Part shown: positions 61,250 through 64,000 of the stretch, in pieces
How positions within the stretch are numbered: the stretch's first letter is position 1
Layout: the number at the start of each line of letters is the position of its first letter
Assembly: GCA_947846985.1 (NCBI GenBank)
Contig: CANTUZ010000002.1
Coordinates: 134,501,889-134,565,888 of the forward strand
Reading direction: 5' to 3'
Length of the DNA: 64,000 nucleotides
Source of the DNA: Fratercula arctica
Taxonomy: Eukaryota; Chordata; Aves; Charadriiformes; Alcidae
Notes under the pieces: generated by a model
Told to the model about the DNA's origin: nothing
Database searches by the model: none
What the model saw: only the letters and a program-made list of their open reading frames with translations
Program-made: the position numbers and the translations under genes

Positions 61250-64000
61250 GAGGGAATTCCCCCCACCCACTGCACACTCAGGCTTCAGACAGCAGAAAGA
61301 AGCTGTGCCTGCAGAACCTGGCCCTGCTTGTGTGAGGGTCTTTACCCTTAGCAGTTACTGACAGCCAGAATTTGGATGGTTTCTCGAAGAGTCTTTCCCA
61401 ATGACCAGAACAGCCAGAAGGAAATTTCCCTGTAGCGGATCATCCACTTTATGCAGGCCAGTTTGTGGAAGGAAAGCATGGCTCTAAAATGTGCTCTGAC
61501 ACTGAACAGAGCAAGGGCAACCTGTAGTGCTTAATTTTTTAAATGTTCTTTGCTCTCTTTATGTGTCACTAATCTTTACCAAGCTGCCCTTCTGCTTGCG
61601 GGGGAATAATCTGAGATGTGATTACAAGACAGAGACCTCACTGAATGTTACGCTGCGTTTTACCATCAGTTTTGTTAGATTCCAAACTTAAAGACTGCCA
61701 GCTGGGGGAATTTAATTTTGGCATTTACTTCAGATGTGCCCTTCATAGGTAGTTTAGTTGATAAAGCATTCAAGCTTGCCCTGGAGAACACAACTAACAG
61801 GAAAACAGCATAAAGGCTGCTAGTGGTAGCAAACTCATTGGTGTTTGTCTGTTAGCTGCTATAAACACAATATGGACACATGTCTACATTTTGAAGGACA
61901 GGGGCTAATAAGTGAACTTCTGACTCTGTATACACAATGACATACATATTTGTTGCCGTTATCTTCTAGTCTAGTTGGGCAAATTTTCCCTCTTATATTG
62001 TCAAATTTTCTTACTCGTGAAGTCATAGTGATTTTTGCCAATGTGAAGATTTTTGCATTTAAGTTTCAGGAATTTACCTAAGACCACATCTTAGAGTGGA
62101 AAATCAGTCATCATGTTCAGATCACTTTTCTGCAACTGTCATTCCAAGGACGCGTTAATTTCCCTAGCTAGTTCAAGTTAAAAAAAATAAATTTACTTTC
62201 TGAAAAATAATGGACAGAGAAAAACATGTACACGGTTTCTGTATGTTCTGAAACTTAAATTGCCTAGAGCTGCCCTGATTTCAAGCTCATGAGTCATCTA
62301 AGCTCAAGCTGTAGAAATTCCAGAGGGCATGTTGTTAAATAATGCATGAGTGATGTAATTTTACTGTGTATCTCATTAGCAAAATGCTGCAGGAAAGAAA
62401 TAGGGAAAAGAACCTAAACCAATCCTGGTCCTATCTCCCTACTCCTTTTTTTTTTTAATTTTTTTTTATTTTTAGAATTGTTGCATCCAAAGTATTAATT
62501 TATAAGTGATAGGATAACAAACCTATGTTAAATTACAGCATGACAATCTCTCCCTCAAGTGATAAGAAAAATTGTGAGAATCCTTTCTGCTTCAGGTCCT
62601 ATACCCGAGTATGTTTTACATTTTATCCTTTGCCAGTGTGGGTGTGTATGTATGAATATGTGCATCCAGTTAATACAAAGTTATAAACGTATAGAGAGAC
62701 TAGGAGAGATCTCTCTTGCAAGAAACTATATCATATGTTTTGTCGTCCCCGTCCCCCCCCCCAAAAAAAAAAAAAAAAACAGGAAAAAAACTACCTCTTG
62801 ATCTCAAAGTCATTAAAGCCTTTTTATTAGCTCTAGCACTCTATAATATTCGAGTAAGCAATCAGGTTATGCAAATAATAATCTTCTTTTATCTAGAGGT
62901 ATGCATCTGTAATTAAGAATGTCAGTCACCTTATCCTGTAAACAGTCTGTTCTTAGTACACAAATACGGGATCTGGTGCAGATGTGTCTGTGTATGCCAG
63001 AGTGCCAATATATCATTTTTGCTGTATCTAAAGCCTGCAATTTCATGCTTAGCACTTGGCATTGTAACCATGGTTATCTCCAGTTAGCTGCAGAATACAG
63101 AGGCTTCAGCAGATGGGTTTTTTAGTTAGACCTATGGTAATCAAAACATAGAAGAAGACCAGAATTCTAAATACATATGAATAGAATATAGAATAGAATA
63201 TGAGAGATATAACAGGATTATTTACTACGTGATACATAAGTTTAGATTTTGTTGGAGGTGATTTTTCCATAATTTCTTTACAAGACAAGAGGACTGCTAA
63301 GTCATGCATAAGAGAAATGGACCTAATTTTCTGTGCATGTTTTCCCTATGCAAAGAGCAGAAGCCAGACGGCTGGTGTTTCTATAAGTGTAAGGTCAAAG
63401 TGATACGTGATCTGTAAGCATGCATACTTTCAAAGGACTGGCTACTTTGTTTTTAATTTTATCTTTAAAAAATCTAGCATGCTATGTCTAAATTTTTGGA
63501 AAGTAATAGAGGTTCACAGCTTTGATATGAGCCTAGAATTTTCTACATTTTTATAGGGCTCCATATGGCAGTGTTTGTTGAGCAGAAAGAATTTACAGCA
63601 GGATAAATGAAGCAGATGACCGGTGCATCTTTCAGGTTGAAATACATTATGAAGTTTTCTGAGGAGTGTGCATGATTGTGACTTTTTTCTTTCTAAACAC
63701 TGAGTGGTTTTATGCATGGTCTTAAAGTTTTTATTTCTCAAGAGCATAGAATTTTCTGTAAACTCAATGTCTTCTATGAAAAAAATGTAATATTATCAAT
63801 CCTTATCCTAGAATAATTTTCTCTTTAAATTGCAGAAGGATTGTACAGGCTTGAGTGGGCTAGGCATTTTCATTAGGAATCACCAGGTACTGTGCTGTAG
63901 ACAGCACGCAGTTGCCATGCAGCAGCTGGAGAATATTGGTTGTTGGGAACAGAAGAGAATCAAACTCTCCGAGCCTCCCAGGCAGCTCAGCTGAAGAAGA
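61250..64000. other. Unique DNA to the window end
   Basis: No gene or repeat family recognised. It holds T-rich tracts near 62445-62475 and the C10/A17 homopolymer junction at 62753-62779. Confidence 0.5.
62753..62779. repeat. C10 followed directly by A17
   Basis: Ten C are followed without interruption by seventeen A. No retroelement body adjoins the A run on its 5' side. Likely unstable and prone to sequencing error. Confidence 0.85.

Noticed and set aside
1..64000. CRISPR arrays, riboswitches, tRNA/rRNA genes, bacterial operons or phage
   Set aside because: No regularly spaced repeats other than microsatellites, no cloverleaf with B-box sequence noticed, and the repeat content is that of a bird nuclear genome.

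Overview
This window looks like a gene-poor, AT-rich stretch of a bird nuclear chromosome. The evidence is the repeat content: at least 11 clearly readable CR1 LINE fragments with the typical avian 3' tail (ATTCTATGATTCTATG-type octamers), two copies of an avian ERVL-type LTR (TGTCCTGGTTT... start, ...TTAAACCACAACA end), and older amniote-age relics (two very diverged CR1-like pieces and short palindromic MITE-like pieces). Species cannot be fixed from the sequence. There is no operon, bacterial gene, CRISPR array, tRNA or rRNA that I can support, and no host protein-coding gene that I recognise. All long reading frames with real protein similarity belong to CR1 reverse transcriptase/endonuclease.

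Layout. 1-839: unique AT-rich DNA. 839-1265: truncated ERVL LTR on the minus strand. 4293-5046: CR1 (-). 5.5-5.65 kb and 2.84-2.93 kb: old palindromic relics. 11.04-11.79 kb: CR1 (+) with a deletion near its 3' end. 12116-12707: complete solo ERVL LTR (+) with a near-perfect 5-bp target duplication. 13.76-13.98 kb: ancient CR1/L3-like relic (-). 14-26 kb: essentially unique, with a 25-T run at 16.9 kb. 26195-26488: CR1 3' end (-). 26.5-32.6 kb: unique, with a G/T-rich tract and a 20-C run. 32.6-33.35 kb: ancient CR1 relic (+). 36769-37578: CR1 (-) with an internal deletion of about 1.5 kb. 43.2-55.9 kb: a CR1-dense block (six copies, close to half of the bases), including the two best preserved copies, at 48281-49702 (+) and 53463-55899 (-). 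59.9-60.06 kb: duplicated poly-T/(TA)n microsatellite. 60.3-61.25 kb: CR1 (+). The remainder to 64 kb is unique.

How the parts relate. The CR1 copies are 5'-truncated and mostly keep a 3' tail, as expected of target-primed reverse transcription. They differ in 3' end sequence and in number of disabling changes, so they come from several subfamilies and ages. The best copy (53463-55899) keeps about 780 codons of one reading frame, from the end of the endonuclease domain to the natural stop, broken by only two in-frame TAG codons. None can be autonomous because the 5' UTR and most or all of the endonuclease are missing. The unique DNA between repeats may be intronic or intergenic. One 117-bp segment on the minus strand (50422-50538) has good splice-site-like borders and an open frame and is offered only as a weak exon candidate.

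Limits: everything was done by eye. Repeat borders are good to about 5-30 bp, family names are given only at the level I recognise, and conserved non-coding elements cannot be seen without alignment.
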